A stretch of DNA of 21,165 nucleotides from Cyclostephanos tholiformis (taxonomy: Eukaryota > Bacillariophyta > Thalassiosirophyceae > Thalassiosirales > Thalassiosiraceae), in assembly GCA_036939975.1 (NCBI GenBank), contig JALLPB010000177.1, positions 1 to 21,165 on the forward strand. The letters run 5' to 3'. Shown piece after piece: positions 9,185 through 17,587 of the stretch. The position numbers and the translations under genes are program-made. Positions within the stretch are counted from its first letter, which is position 1; each line of letters begins with the position of its first letter. A model generated the notes under the pieces. The model was not told the origin of the DNA. It saw only the letters and a list, made by a program, of their open reading frames with translations, and made no database searches.

Positions 9185-9370
9185 TCACTTGAACGGATCG
9201 ACCACATAGTCTTCCTCGTCGTCGGTTTCCCCATTGTCGACGAGTCTTTCGTCCGACGTCGTCTTCACCCGTAGTCCACCCTCCCAGCGAATGCTATCGT
9301 CGGTCCATTGGACTTCTCTCATCGACGTGGGTCTTGTTGGACCTGCAACATCTTGCTCGGATTCGTCCAT
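9185..9370 (-). CDS. Possible small acidic protein, 61 aa
   Basis: A short frame starting at ATG 9370 and ending with an acidic tail (ETDDEEDYVVDPFK). Its composition (Asp/Glu/Thr-rich with a single REVQWTDD segment) looks more protein-like than random AT-rich frames, and it lies in the same orientation as, and 157 nt upstream of, the methyltransferase. An in-frame stop precedes the ATG, so no longer N-terminus is available without splicing. I do not recognise the family. A plus-strand splice-donor-like GTAAGT at 9436 complicates the picture. Treat as a candidate only. Confidence 0.3.
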   Translation of the reverse strand: MDESEQDVAGPTRPTSMREVQWTDDSIRWEGGLRVKTTSDERLVDNGETDDEEDYVVDPFK

Positions 9371-9972
9371 GATAAATCGTCCTCCCGCTCAATCTCCTCA
9401 ATCTCTCTCTGCCAAAGATCGACAGACAGACTAAGGTAAGTCCGTTTTGTTGTGGATATTATTATTTGTCCCAGTACGTGCGGTAACCTTGGTCCCATAG
9501 AATAGAGAACGAAGAAAATTGATTTAGAAATCAAGAATCATTTGATCAATGGGTACAAATAGTGACATCGCTGTCCAATGGCAGAAGATGACAGCATTTT
9601 ATCAAGAAGACAGCATTTTATCTTGTACCCATGTGACAGTTGTGCGATGTGTAAGGTAGCAGGATTGGCATTGGTTGGGGAGTATGAGGACACATCATAC
9701 CTATAATGATAACTACTCCCTCCGAAAGAAAAACATGAGCTATGATCATTCGAAGAATTACTCAAGTTAGCCACAAAATTAAGAAACACACACATGTAGA
9801 CTTTCCTTCTTTGGAGTATATTATTTTTTTCGTTAGATTTACCCGGCAGTACTAGTCGGTTCGCATTCGATGGAAGCGACGACTGTACATCACGATCACA
9901 GCCTACAGCCTCTGGTTCAATCCCTGCCCCGAAACATTTTTATCGACCGAAAAATTCAGCATCTGGATTCGA
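9371..9972. other. Intergenic region with small repeats
   Basis: About 600 nt with no supported gene. It contains a near-perfect tandem repeat of GACAGCATTTTATC (about 9589-9621) and inverted repeat arms GGGTACAA (9551-9558) and TTGTACCC (9623-9630). The right end should hold the 3' UTR of the SRP-M-like gene. A minus-strand frame at 9538-9795 has no recognisable domain. Confidence 0.5.
9551..9630. repeat. Inverted repeat arms enclosing a short tandem repeat
   Basis: GGGTACAA at 9551-9558 pairs with TTGTACCC at 9623-9630. Between them lie two copies of GACAGCATTTTATC. ACATCGC just inside the left arm also has its complement GCGATGT shortly after the right arm. The arrangement could fold, but 8-bp arms with a 64-nt loop are weak evidence for a functional RNA or element. 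Confidence 0.5.
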
Positions 9973-10836
9973 TCAAGCTGTCCTTGTAGATTTCCCCGCC
10001 GCCTTCGCCAATGCGTATTTACCATAAGTTTCCCTCATTTCCTCCTTCTCCTCCTTGGTCAAAACCTTCATCCCGTCCGACTGCATGGCCATTCTGAGCC
10101 CATCCTCGTCCGTGGGCAGGGGAATACCGTTCTCCTTTCGGTACCTCAGTATGCGATGCATTATGGACATCTGCTTGAACGATTGCAGCACCCTGTCCAC
10201 CTCGTCCATCGGTTTCTTGCATGCGATTACCAATTTCAGCTTCTGCTTCCTGTCCAGCTTGTTAATGTCCTCGGGAGTTACCCCGTCTCCCAAGTAATCC
10301 AACATCGCCTTCACCACCTGCTGCGTATCCCTCGCGGCCTGGAGCTCGCTGGTCCTGCTCGCGCCGGGGATCTTCGTCTGCCACGACGACAACGTCTCGT
10401 CGATCTCGTCGGCGAACATCTTGATGGTCCAAGTTGGGGAATTGGCCATGAGCGAAATTTGATCTATCAGCTTCGCGGCCTTCTTAGTCTGAGCGCGCTC
10501 TTTGAGCTTATCCTGTATCCATCCCATCACGCGTATGGGCGGGGTGGTCGAGATGGAGGACCTTCGTTGGAATCCCGACGAATTCGTCGTCGATCCCATT
10601 ATATTATTATGATGCGTCCATATTATGCTACCGGTTTTGACGTTGACCAGTGGTCGGCCGCCGCTGGTCAAGAGGCTGAATCGCCTCGATCCATAATATG
10701 AATGATCTATCAAGGGGCGGCTGAATGGCGAAAGCGACCTTGGTAATAATATTAATAACGACATCGTCTCGCCATGCGACGGGTGATATCGACGAAAAGC
10801 AAATGGCGTGGCGGGCGGCGGTCGAACGCGGGTCAA
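9973..10836 (-). CDS. Organelle-type protein resembling an isolated SRP54 M domain
   Basis: A 287-aa single-exon protein. The N-terminal ~100 residues are rich in Arg and Ser and poor in acids, which fits a mitochondrial presequence; an in-frame Met at 10764 (MSLLILLPRSLSPFSR) would give an even more typical one. No diatom plastid-type signal peptide with following Phe is seen. Residues about 105-180 are helical. Residues about 185-230 (GVTPEDINKL, then a Lys-rich helix, then MDEVDRVLQSFKQM) align with the core of the SRP54/Ffh M domain, which has MTPEE-x-P, a basic RNA-binding helix, and a VxxLLxxFxxM helix. The NG GTPase domain is absent. The RNA-binding RRxRIAxGSGT signature is not conserved, so any 7S RNA binding is doubtful. 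A role in organellar protein export or ribosome binding is speculative. Confidence 0.72.
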   Translation of the reverse strand: MTRVRPPPATPFAFRRYHPSHGETMSLLILLPRSLSPFSRPLIDHSYYGSRRFSLLTSGGRPLVNVKTGSIIWTHHNNIMGSTTNSSGFQRRSSISTTPPIRVMGWIQDKLKERAQTKKAAKLIDQISLMANSPTWTIKMFADEIDETLSSWQTKIPGASRTSELQAARDTQQVVKAMLDYLGDGVTPEDINKLDRKQKLKLVIACKKPMDEVDRVLQSFKQMSIMHRILRYRKENGIPLPTDEDGLRMAMQSDGMKVLTKEEKEEMRETYGKYALAKAAGKSTRTA

Positions 10837-10854
10837 TTATTAATTGGGCTGGAA

Positions 10855-10874
10855 GGTAGTGTAGGTGCACTACC
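10855..10874. promoter_or_regulatory. Perfect 7-bp hairpin GGTAGTG / CACTACC
   Basis: GGTAGTG (10855-10861), a six-base spacer, and CACTACC (10868-10874) form a perfect inverted repeat that begins the TACCTA-rich cluster just upstream of the SRP-M-like start. Confidence 0.6.
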
Positions 10875-10914
10875 TATGTAGATTACTCTACCTACCTATT
10901 TACCTCAAATGTTT

Positions 10915-10930
10915 TAGGTAGTACTACCTA
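10915..10930. promoter_or_regulatory. 16-bp perfect palindrome TAGGTAGTACTACCTA
   Basis: The sequence is identical to its reverse complement over 16 bp. It repeats the GGTAG/CTACC core of the nearby hairpin, and single TACCTA words occur on both sides (about 10889-10905 and 10950-10955). This looks like a site for a dimeric DNA-binding protein, but that is inference. Confidence 0.6.
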
Positions 10931-10970
10931 TTATTATGGTACTACACTTACCTACTTCTTTTATTTTCCA

Positions 10971-10988
10971 TCGTGTGACGTCACACGA
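10971..10988. promoter_or_regulatory. 18-bp perfect palindrome centred on TGACGTCA (CRE/bZIP-type site)
   Basis: TCGTGTGACGTCACACGA is its own reverse complement over 18 bp, and its centre (10976-10983) is the full palindromic CRE TGACGTCA. In diatoms TGACGT is known as the core recognised by aureochrome-type bZIP proteins and as the CO2/cAMP-responsive element of carbonic anhydrase promoters. Here it lies about 330 nt upstream of the plastid G3PDH start and 135 nt upstream of the divergent gene. Confidence 0.65.
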
Positions 10989-11313
10989 GCGCGAGGCACA
11001 CTCCGTTTTTTTAAGGAGAGGGTGGTAAAATCGCGGTGGCATTGGCAATTAAAACTCCTCCTCGCTCGACACAGCCTTCGACGACGTGACGACGGACGAG
11101 GGAAAGAGGACAATACATCTTCTCCATTGACGCCCAACGACATTTTCCCACGGATTGACCAACAGGGCACAGTCAATCACCCTCGGCATCGGCAGTTTCC
11201 CCCTCTCTCATTACTCTTGATAGAGCATCGCCCTGCGATATCCTCGCCAACTTTGTTTTGATTTTTCGGACCCAGCACCCCCCCCGCCCTAAAATAAAAG
11301 GAAGGGCGAGAGG

Positions 11314-12916
11314 ATGAAGCCAGACTTACGCTTTGGCCGTTTCTTGGCCGCGTTTGCGATGCTGACGTCGGGAATGCTCGCATCCCGCACGGTCACCGAC
11401 GCGTTTACCGCCCCCTCCTTCACCCCCTCGCGACCGAACATATTGACACCTCCGTCGTCGATTGGCCGGGGCGACGGAAGGAGAAGTGCTAGCGATGGGA
11501 GGGGGATATGGAGGTCCATCTCGCCCTCACTATCATCATCACCGTCATCATCATCGTCGTCGTCGTCGTCGTCTTCCTCCCTCGGCCTTGCCATGAAGTC
11601 GAACTCTCCCCCGCCGTATCCCGTCCGAGTCACGGTCATGGGCGGTGGCAACTTCGGATTGGCACTGGCCACGGTCGTGGCTCGCAAGGGCGTCCCGACG
11701 ACCCTCCTCGTGCGATCGGACGATGTCGCATCCCACATAAACGACAACCACCGTCATCCCAAGTACATGACCGATATTTGCCTGCCCCGTACAGTCCGCG
11801 CCACGACCGACGGGGCGTCGGCGTTGGGCGATGCGACGTACATCATCCACGCCGTGCCGGTGCAGTACACGCGGGAGTATCTCGCAACGGTCCGGGAATA
11901 CATCCCCCCCAACGTGCCGATCCTGAGCGCGTCGAAGGGCATCGAAACCAGCAGCCTCGGCTTCATGGCGGACATACTGAAGGAGTGCCTGGGCGAGGAT
12001 CGGAGTTACGCCTTCCTCTCCGGTCCTTCCTTCGCCAGGGAGATATGCGAGGGAGTCGCGACGGCCGTCGTCATAGCGAGCGAGGACATCATGCTCGCCG
12101 ACGACCTCGCGGACTTGATGTCCGGGGAAGACTTCGCGGTATTCACCAGCAGGGACGTCATAGGCGTGGAGGTGGGGGGGGCCGTGAAGAACGTGATCGC
12201 CATCGCCGCTGGCATGTGCGAGGGGTTGGGTTTGGGCACGAATGCCATGAGCGGATTGGTAACCAGGGGATGCGGCGAGATGAGGAGGCTGGGAATATAC
12301 CTCGGCGCGAGGCCTAGCACCATCTCTGGATTGTCGGGTGAGTATATATATATTGCGGTCCGTCGATATTTTTTCGGGGAAGGTATTATTTTAACGCGCT
12401 TTCGAGTCATGTTACTCCCCGGCCCCTTTGTTCGCGACGCCGCTAAACTGATTGACATGCGCCCCTTCACTTGCCCCGTCGATTTTGACGTGGGGAAAAA
12501 CAATACCCTTTTTTGTAATGCAGGTGTTGGGGATACGTTCGGCACGTGCTTCGGTCCACTCTCACGCAATCGCAAATTCGGCTACCGTCTGGGTAAGGGC
12601 GAAACACCGGAGGAAATAAGGGCGTCCATGACGGAAGTCGCGGAGGGCGTGGACACTTCCATCGCTTTGGTGAAGATGATAAAGCATAGATGTAAAGGGT
12701 ACAGATTGGATTTGAAGGTACGTTTCTTCGGGCAGATTTGATTTGTGCGTACTTTTAGATCATTCCTCATTATGTAACGATGCCCCCACTTGTATGAAGT
12801 ATCCCATACTGTTTGGCGTGGCAGACATAATTGAGGGTAAGATGAAGCCGCTGGAGGGTCTGAAAGGATTGATGAATTTCCCTACTCGAATGGAGAATTA
12901 CGATGAGAGATTTTGA
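11314..12916 (+). CDS. GPDH: Plastid-targeted NAD-dependent glycerol-3-phosphate dehydrogenase, three exons
   Basis: It reduces dihydroxyacetone phosphate to glycerol-3-phosphate, feeding glycerolipid or glycerol synthesis. Exons are 11314-12337, 12524-12717 and 12800-12916, giving 444 aa. Intron 1 (12338-12523, GTGAGT...GCAG, phase 1) is 186 nt and stop-free, so an unspliced frame runs on to 12741. Intron 2 (12718-12799, GTACGT...AG, phase 0) is 82 nt. Joining them restores the family segments SGLSGVGDTFGTCFGPLSRN and LDLKYPILFGV. The N-terminus is a signal peptide ending TVTDAFTAP (A30|F31), the diatom ASAFAP-like plastid cleavage motif, followed by a Ser-rich transit region with about 12 consecutive Ser. 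The Rossmann loop is GGGNFG (110-115). GPSFAREICEG and the active-site VKN (K292) in GGAVKNVIAIAAG are present. It is of the bacterial GpsA type by length and motif order. Confidence 0.9.
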
Positions 12917-13068
12917 GGCATTTCGACTTGTCTCGGGCTACTTTTGTGCAACATATCGATATTAAGAGCATCGTAATAATGACTTCCTAGATATTACATC
13001 CCGTTCATATGAAGGGAAAAAGCTTTTAGACATCGCAACTTTTTGCTTCTATTGTACAACAACCGGAA
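12917..13068. other. Convergent 3' region between G3PDH and F-box/ARM genes
   Basis: 152 nt between two stop codons on opposite strands, AT-rich with no gene seen. Both 3' UTRs must fit here or overlap. Confidence 0.5.
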
Positions 13069-16000
13069 TCAGGTAGCATCCATCTGTGGCTGGTCTATCC
13101 TCTGCTCTTGGAGGAGGATCGCTTCCTGCCGAGTCATTTCTAAGGAATGTTGCTGCTGCGCCCGGATGGAATTTGTGAACCTTTCGCGCAGATCTTCATT
13201 GGAACTGAGAGTAGCATTCAACCGTTGAATGGTCCCCCCCGCACTTTGTTGCAAGACATGATCATGAGGATAATTTCCGAGGCACCACTCCAACATTTGG
13301 TAACAGTTAGGCGTCCAGAGGAGTATGCTGTGGTACTCCTCGTTCAATGACAAATTGTGAAGCACAAGGCACGCCCTGTTGAGTATAGCTTCGCTGCTGC
13401 AAAAGTTCTTCATGGCCACTACGACGAGGTTGGAGATCTGACCGACGCTTGCACTTAGCATTTCCATCTCGCTTGTCTCTCCGACCTCGCCAAGCTGTTG
13501 AAATATCTCTCGTTCAAACTCACGCATTTCTTCGGTTTCTTCGGGCCGAGTCTCGGCTGTAGTGAAGGTGTTAAACGATGGCGAAGTTTGTTGTGAGATC
13601 GGATTTATTGCAAAAGTGACAAAAATCTCAACAAAAAGTTAACTCACTCGGAATGACAAGATTTATCAATGCAAAGAGTGCCCGAAACTGTACCTCCGCA
13701 TTGTACGGATGCTGCAACATGGCATTGGAAGTGACAGTCAGCCCACCCAATTTTACCAACATACTCTTCTGTAATGGCGTCAATGCGACATTCACCAATG
13801 ACCAGCAGCTCATTGCCTGCAAGATCTCGTCGTGGGCGAAACGTCTCATGGAATCGAGCATGATTACAATCCCGTTCTTACTGCTGCTCGACCCATTGTT
13901 GAATATGCCACGTGTGTTGACCATGGCTGTGTGGAAGAGCATTCCCTCGTTGCCTCCGAGTGGCCTCGCGAGCAGAACAAGTGTGTGAAATGCAACGGTG
14001 TGGAGTTCAATACTATTGGGAAATAAAACCATGGCTCGGAGGACGCTGTCGGTAAGTCCCGCTCGCTGGGCGGTTGTTCTTTGACTTTCATCTTCGAGGA
14101 GGTAAGGTAGACACTTAAGACACATAATCTGCAGCGAAGTAGGGATAGGGGACTGTGTAAGAACGGAGCAGAGTCGAGAAGTGTCAATTCTTTCGTACAA
14201 GACGAATTCAAACACTCGCCTGAATCCCTTCAACATCAGCAAATGCCACCATCCAATTGACCACTGAGTAAATAGCACACGACCATGGAAGGTTGACATT
14301 ATCAACATTTCCCGCTTGGGTTGGTCTCAATAGTCTATCCGTCAACATGGACCTACCAAGTCGTCGCGACGAGTTTATCTGTTGAGAACAGTTCGACAAG
14401 GCGTCAGCACCAGATCCATCCTGAGGTACTTTCTCGCTGCTACCCCGAGAGCCGCTCTCAGTGGTTAAGGATAACGCGGCATCGCTGCTGCTTCTTGACC
14501 CACCATTCTGCAGTCTAGAACGGTTGAGACGACGTGCCTTTGCAAAGTAAGCTTTTAGACTGGTGTCCTTATTGTACGGATAAATGTCATTTTTATTTGA
14601 GTTGGTGTAGAGTGTCGGTACGCGTCCATTGAGCGCATCATCTTGGAGGCGATTGAGATATTTCATACATCGGATGAAAGATGTGTACAACAAACGGTAT
14701 CTCCCGAAGAGGTGACGCATTTCTACGTCATTGCACATGGGGAAAGAGGAGCATGAAGATGAGTCACTGCTACCATTATCGTCGTCCAGGTTGGCATAAA
14801 AAGGTGCCGATGTGCACAATATCTTCCAAAGCTCCTGAGGTGCCGTGTAGGTAATCAGCCACGTCTTGGAGAGCGGTGTTGTAAGAAACGAATATGCTTC
14901 GGGAGGATCCAAAAAGGACACCACCTGAGCCATGACATCGTGACCCAAAAAATAGATGGAGGCCTCTTCGTTTGACGAAAAATCTCGATTTCCGCGATGA
15001 GAGGTTTTGTCCTCGCAAAAATTTATTTTTGAAGTGGACAGGGTCGTTATTAACGCATCAGCGGTTGATAAATCGCGCTTGGCGCTCAAAAAACTCTTCT
15101 CGAGCATCTTACGTCCAGTGCTGCGACTATGATAATGGTGGTTTGCTGTTTGAACTTTTTGATGAAGGAGCCTTTCCATAATGGAAAGGCCGTTCTTCAT
15201 GACGTTGTTAGGGGGACTAAATTCGTCGGACTCAGCGCAGGATTTGGCCCCAGCTTTGGACTTCGGTCGTTTGCGAGCCTTGGCAGACGAGGAGGCATTG
15301 AAATGAGCGGAGTCTCTCTTAGACCCTTCCGCCGCATGTTGATCGGACCTGGCCTCGGCCTTGGCATCGTCGCGCGCACCCTTGTGGGATGCATTCAAAT
15401 GATTCTCGCCATTAGAAGAAATTGATGTGCACGAAGACCTTGGGGAATCAGACCTCGATAGCGAATTCAATGCGATTGAACCTTCCTCGTTCATTACCGA
15501 GCTGAAGTCCGCGAGGACTGACGAGGACATGCTGGATGTCTCAGTTCGCTTCGAATTGGACTGGGATGCCATTGTCATCCCGACTTTACCATTTGACAAA
15601 GTGAACCCCCCAGCACCTTTCCCCGACGAGGCCATCTTTTCCTTGTTGTCATCGTCAGATGACATCGAATCTCCTCCCGAACCAGACTGACGTTCGGATG
15701 AGGCTGCGTATCCCTCGTCGGACTTGGTACCATCGGAAGAATCATCGCTTGTCCCATCACGAGTCATCGATGATATCTTTCTCTTCAAGGCAGAGTTTAC
15801 GCCAACACTATTGACGGGTGCGCCAGACTTTGACGAAGACGCTTGGGAGTTGGAGAAGTCAGGACCTGGCTTGTATTGCTGATGCTGCTGCTTGACACTG
15901 ATCTTCTTCCTCAAGATTGGATCGTCCATGGTAACGTGCATCGCCGGGGAATTCTTCTGGTCCAACTGCGCCTCGGAGGAATCGGGCGAGGAAAGGAACC

Positions 16001-17216
16001 CGTCGTTGATGCCGACGGAGTCGATGGCACCGCCATTCGCCAATCGCACCGAGGCGACCATTGGTGGCTGGCGCGACAACTTGGCACTAACGCCATTCTT
16101 ACCGGCCACGGCGGAGGAGGTTCGCCTTCGTGAACGCGATGACGATCCGTTCGATGTGGAAGACCATGCATCCGAACTCGTGGGAGGCGGAGGCAAGTCG
16201 TGCGCCACCACCGTGGCATGCGTCCTGGGCACGCGCTGGAGGACGGCACGTTCGTCGGACTGGGGAAGTCTAAACTCACAGTGATTGAACGGTGCCGAGA
16301 CCTGCTGGTGCGCGCGGTGGTGGTTGTTCGTATTCCTATATCTCAATGGTCCGTTAATGGCGGAGGGTACGCCATTTAGGAATGGACCTCTTGGTTGATG
16401 ATGAGACCTAGCCGACAAGGCGGACGCGAGTCCTCCTTGAGATGGGGCAATATCCGCGAGTCGACCGTGGACGCCGACCGCATCCACGGCACGATTCTGG
16501 TAGTTAGAGTGATGCCGGGGATGGTGATGCCTGGGATGGTAACGCGAGTGGAAGCTCTCGAACGCATGCGAGGGGGGGGTGGATCCCTCCCCATCGGTCG
16601 CGACGGCAACTTGTAGCGATGTAACCTCATTCGTGACATTGTCCCCAGCTCCATGTTGGGGGTGATGATGAAGCAGTTGCGGTCCAGCGGTGGCGGCCGA
16701 TGACGAGGCAACCAAGCAGGTAGCGCCCTGGTAGGAAGACACGAAGGATGGCATGTTACTCCGGTTCACCGGTACCACGTCGCCGCCTCGGGCGATCGCG
16801 CCGCCGCCAACGACGGGCGCGGCTTGATCATTATTACCAGCGCACGTTCCCGCAAGGCTCGGTCCGGAGTATCCGGCGTAGTAATACTCCCCGGAGGCCT
16901 CGCCATTGCTTCGACGGTCGATATCATTTCCGGAGGAACCGGATCCCGATCTGGATTCCGATCCGCCGCCGCCGGATGCGGATGAGGAGCGATCGTCGCC
17001 CGATCCGGACGACGTGTTGGCGTGACTGTTCGTAGTCTCAGTGACAACGGCGGGATTACAGGACGACGACGTCCCCCCGCCATTGTTATCGGATCCGGAA
17101 CCGGTCGTCGATCCGCCGCTATTGCTGCCGCTCATGGTGCTTCGGTTACATAGTTTCAAATTCTCTGACGTGAGGCTGTTGCCTCCGCTGCGCTTTTTCG
17201 TTTCGTTGCCATTCAT
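13069..17216 (-). CDS. F-box-like and armadillo-repeat protein with long disordered N-terminus, three exons
   Basis: Exons read 17216-14220, then 14152-13648 (or starting at 14128), then 13556-13069, giving 1329 aa (or 1321). Intron 1 appears to be GC-AG: CAG|GCGAGT donor, with two in-phase acceptors, TTACACAG (67-nt intron) and GCTGCAG (91 nt). Intron 2 (13647-13557, GTGAGT...TACAG, phase 1) is 91 nt. Residues 1 to about 750 are low-complexity (Ser, Gly, Asn, His), with a basic KARKRPKSK patch near 645 that could be a nuclear signal. An F-box-like helix set (SIYFLGHDVMAQVVSFLDPP and following) lies at about 750-800. After residue 980 the helices (QIMCLKCLPYLLEDESQRTTA, then the LHTVAFHTLVLLAR and FRALFALINLVIP types) look like armadillo/HEAT repeats. 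F-box proteins recruit substrates to SCF ubiquitin ligases; ARM repeats could bind substrate. The F-box call is moderate, the ARM call good. Confidence 0.8.
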
Positions 17217-17267
17217 GATGTGATGCGTTTTGTTTCTTTTTGTGATTCATTGCACATCTCTCAAGTG

Positions 17268-17342
17268 CTATGCATGGCAAAAAAATAATGGGAAAAGTGA
17301 TGACAGATGCTGGGCAGCTGCTATTGGTGGGATTCTACTTAC
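17268..17342 (-). other. Probable 5' UTR intron of the F-box/ARM gene
   Basis: On the minus strand CTAAG|GTAAGT (donor at 17342) is a perfect donor consensus, and a T-rich tract followed by CATGCATAG| (acceptor at 17268) lies 75 nt downstream. It ends 52 nt before the ATG at 17216. The exon upstream of the donor contains only very short ORFs, so it would be untranslated leader. Length and signals match the coding introns of this window. Inference without transcript support. Confidence 0.4.
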
Positions 17343-17551
17343 CTTAGGAGAGAGCGAGGGAGATATTCCCTACGACATGTCCGTCTTCATTGCGACCTAT
17401 GACATTCTCTGATTTATATTCAGAAATTAGCTGCAAGTAAATGAGTGTAAAATTTTATATGAAAAATTAAACTGAAGACATTTATTTTAAAAATGTGAGT
17501 TACATAGACATTACATGATTTACGTATTGCTATTTGTATGATGTGCCCCAA

Positions 17552-17587
17552 CAGCTGTCACGACTGGGAGAAAACAGCTGGCAGGTG
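17552..17587. promoter_or_regulatory. Cluster of E-box motifs (CAGCTG, CAGCTG, CAGGTG)
   Basis: CAGCTG at 17552-17557 and 17575-17580, with CAGGTG at 17582-17587; a third CAGCTG is at 17315-17320. CANNTG sites bind bHLH proteins. Their concentration in 36 nt of a divergent promoter is suggestive, but no spacing rule or conservation can be checked here. Confidence 0.35.

Larger units (their letters stand above)
10837..11313. promoter_or_regulatory. Divergent promoter region between SRP-M-like gene and plastid G3PDH gene
   Basis: About 480 nt separating two start codons that point away from each other. The left half (10855-10990) is packed with TACCTA/TAGGTA words, a hairpin, and two long perfect palindromes, listed separately. 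The right half is plainer, ending in a C-rich and then A-rich stretch just before ATG 11314. Confidence 0.6.

Noticed and set aside
9538..9795. 85-aa minus-strand frame
   Set aside because: Composition looks random and it spans the tandem and inverted repeats; no recognisable motif.
9840..9940. tRNA-like stretch with a GGTTCAATCC B-box-like word
   Set aside because: The T-stem does not pair properly and no consistent acceptor or anticodon stem could be drawn.
12718..12741. G3PDH ending at 12741
   Set aside because: The frame beyond 12717 is intronic; splicing to 12800 restores the YPILFGV segment and a normal C-terminus.
15843..16284. Plus-strand frames inside the F-box/ARM gene
   Set aside because: Shadows of the low-complexity minus-strand coding region, with no recognisable content.
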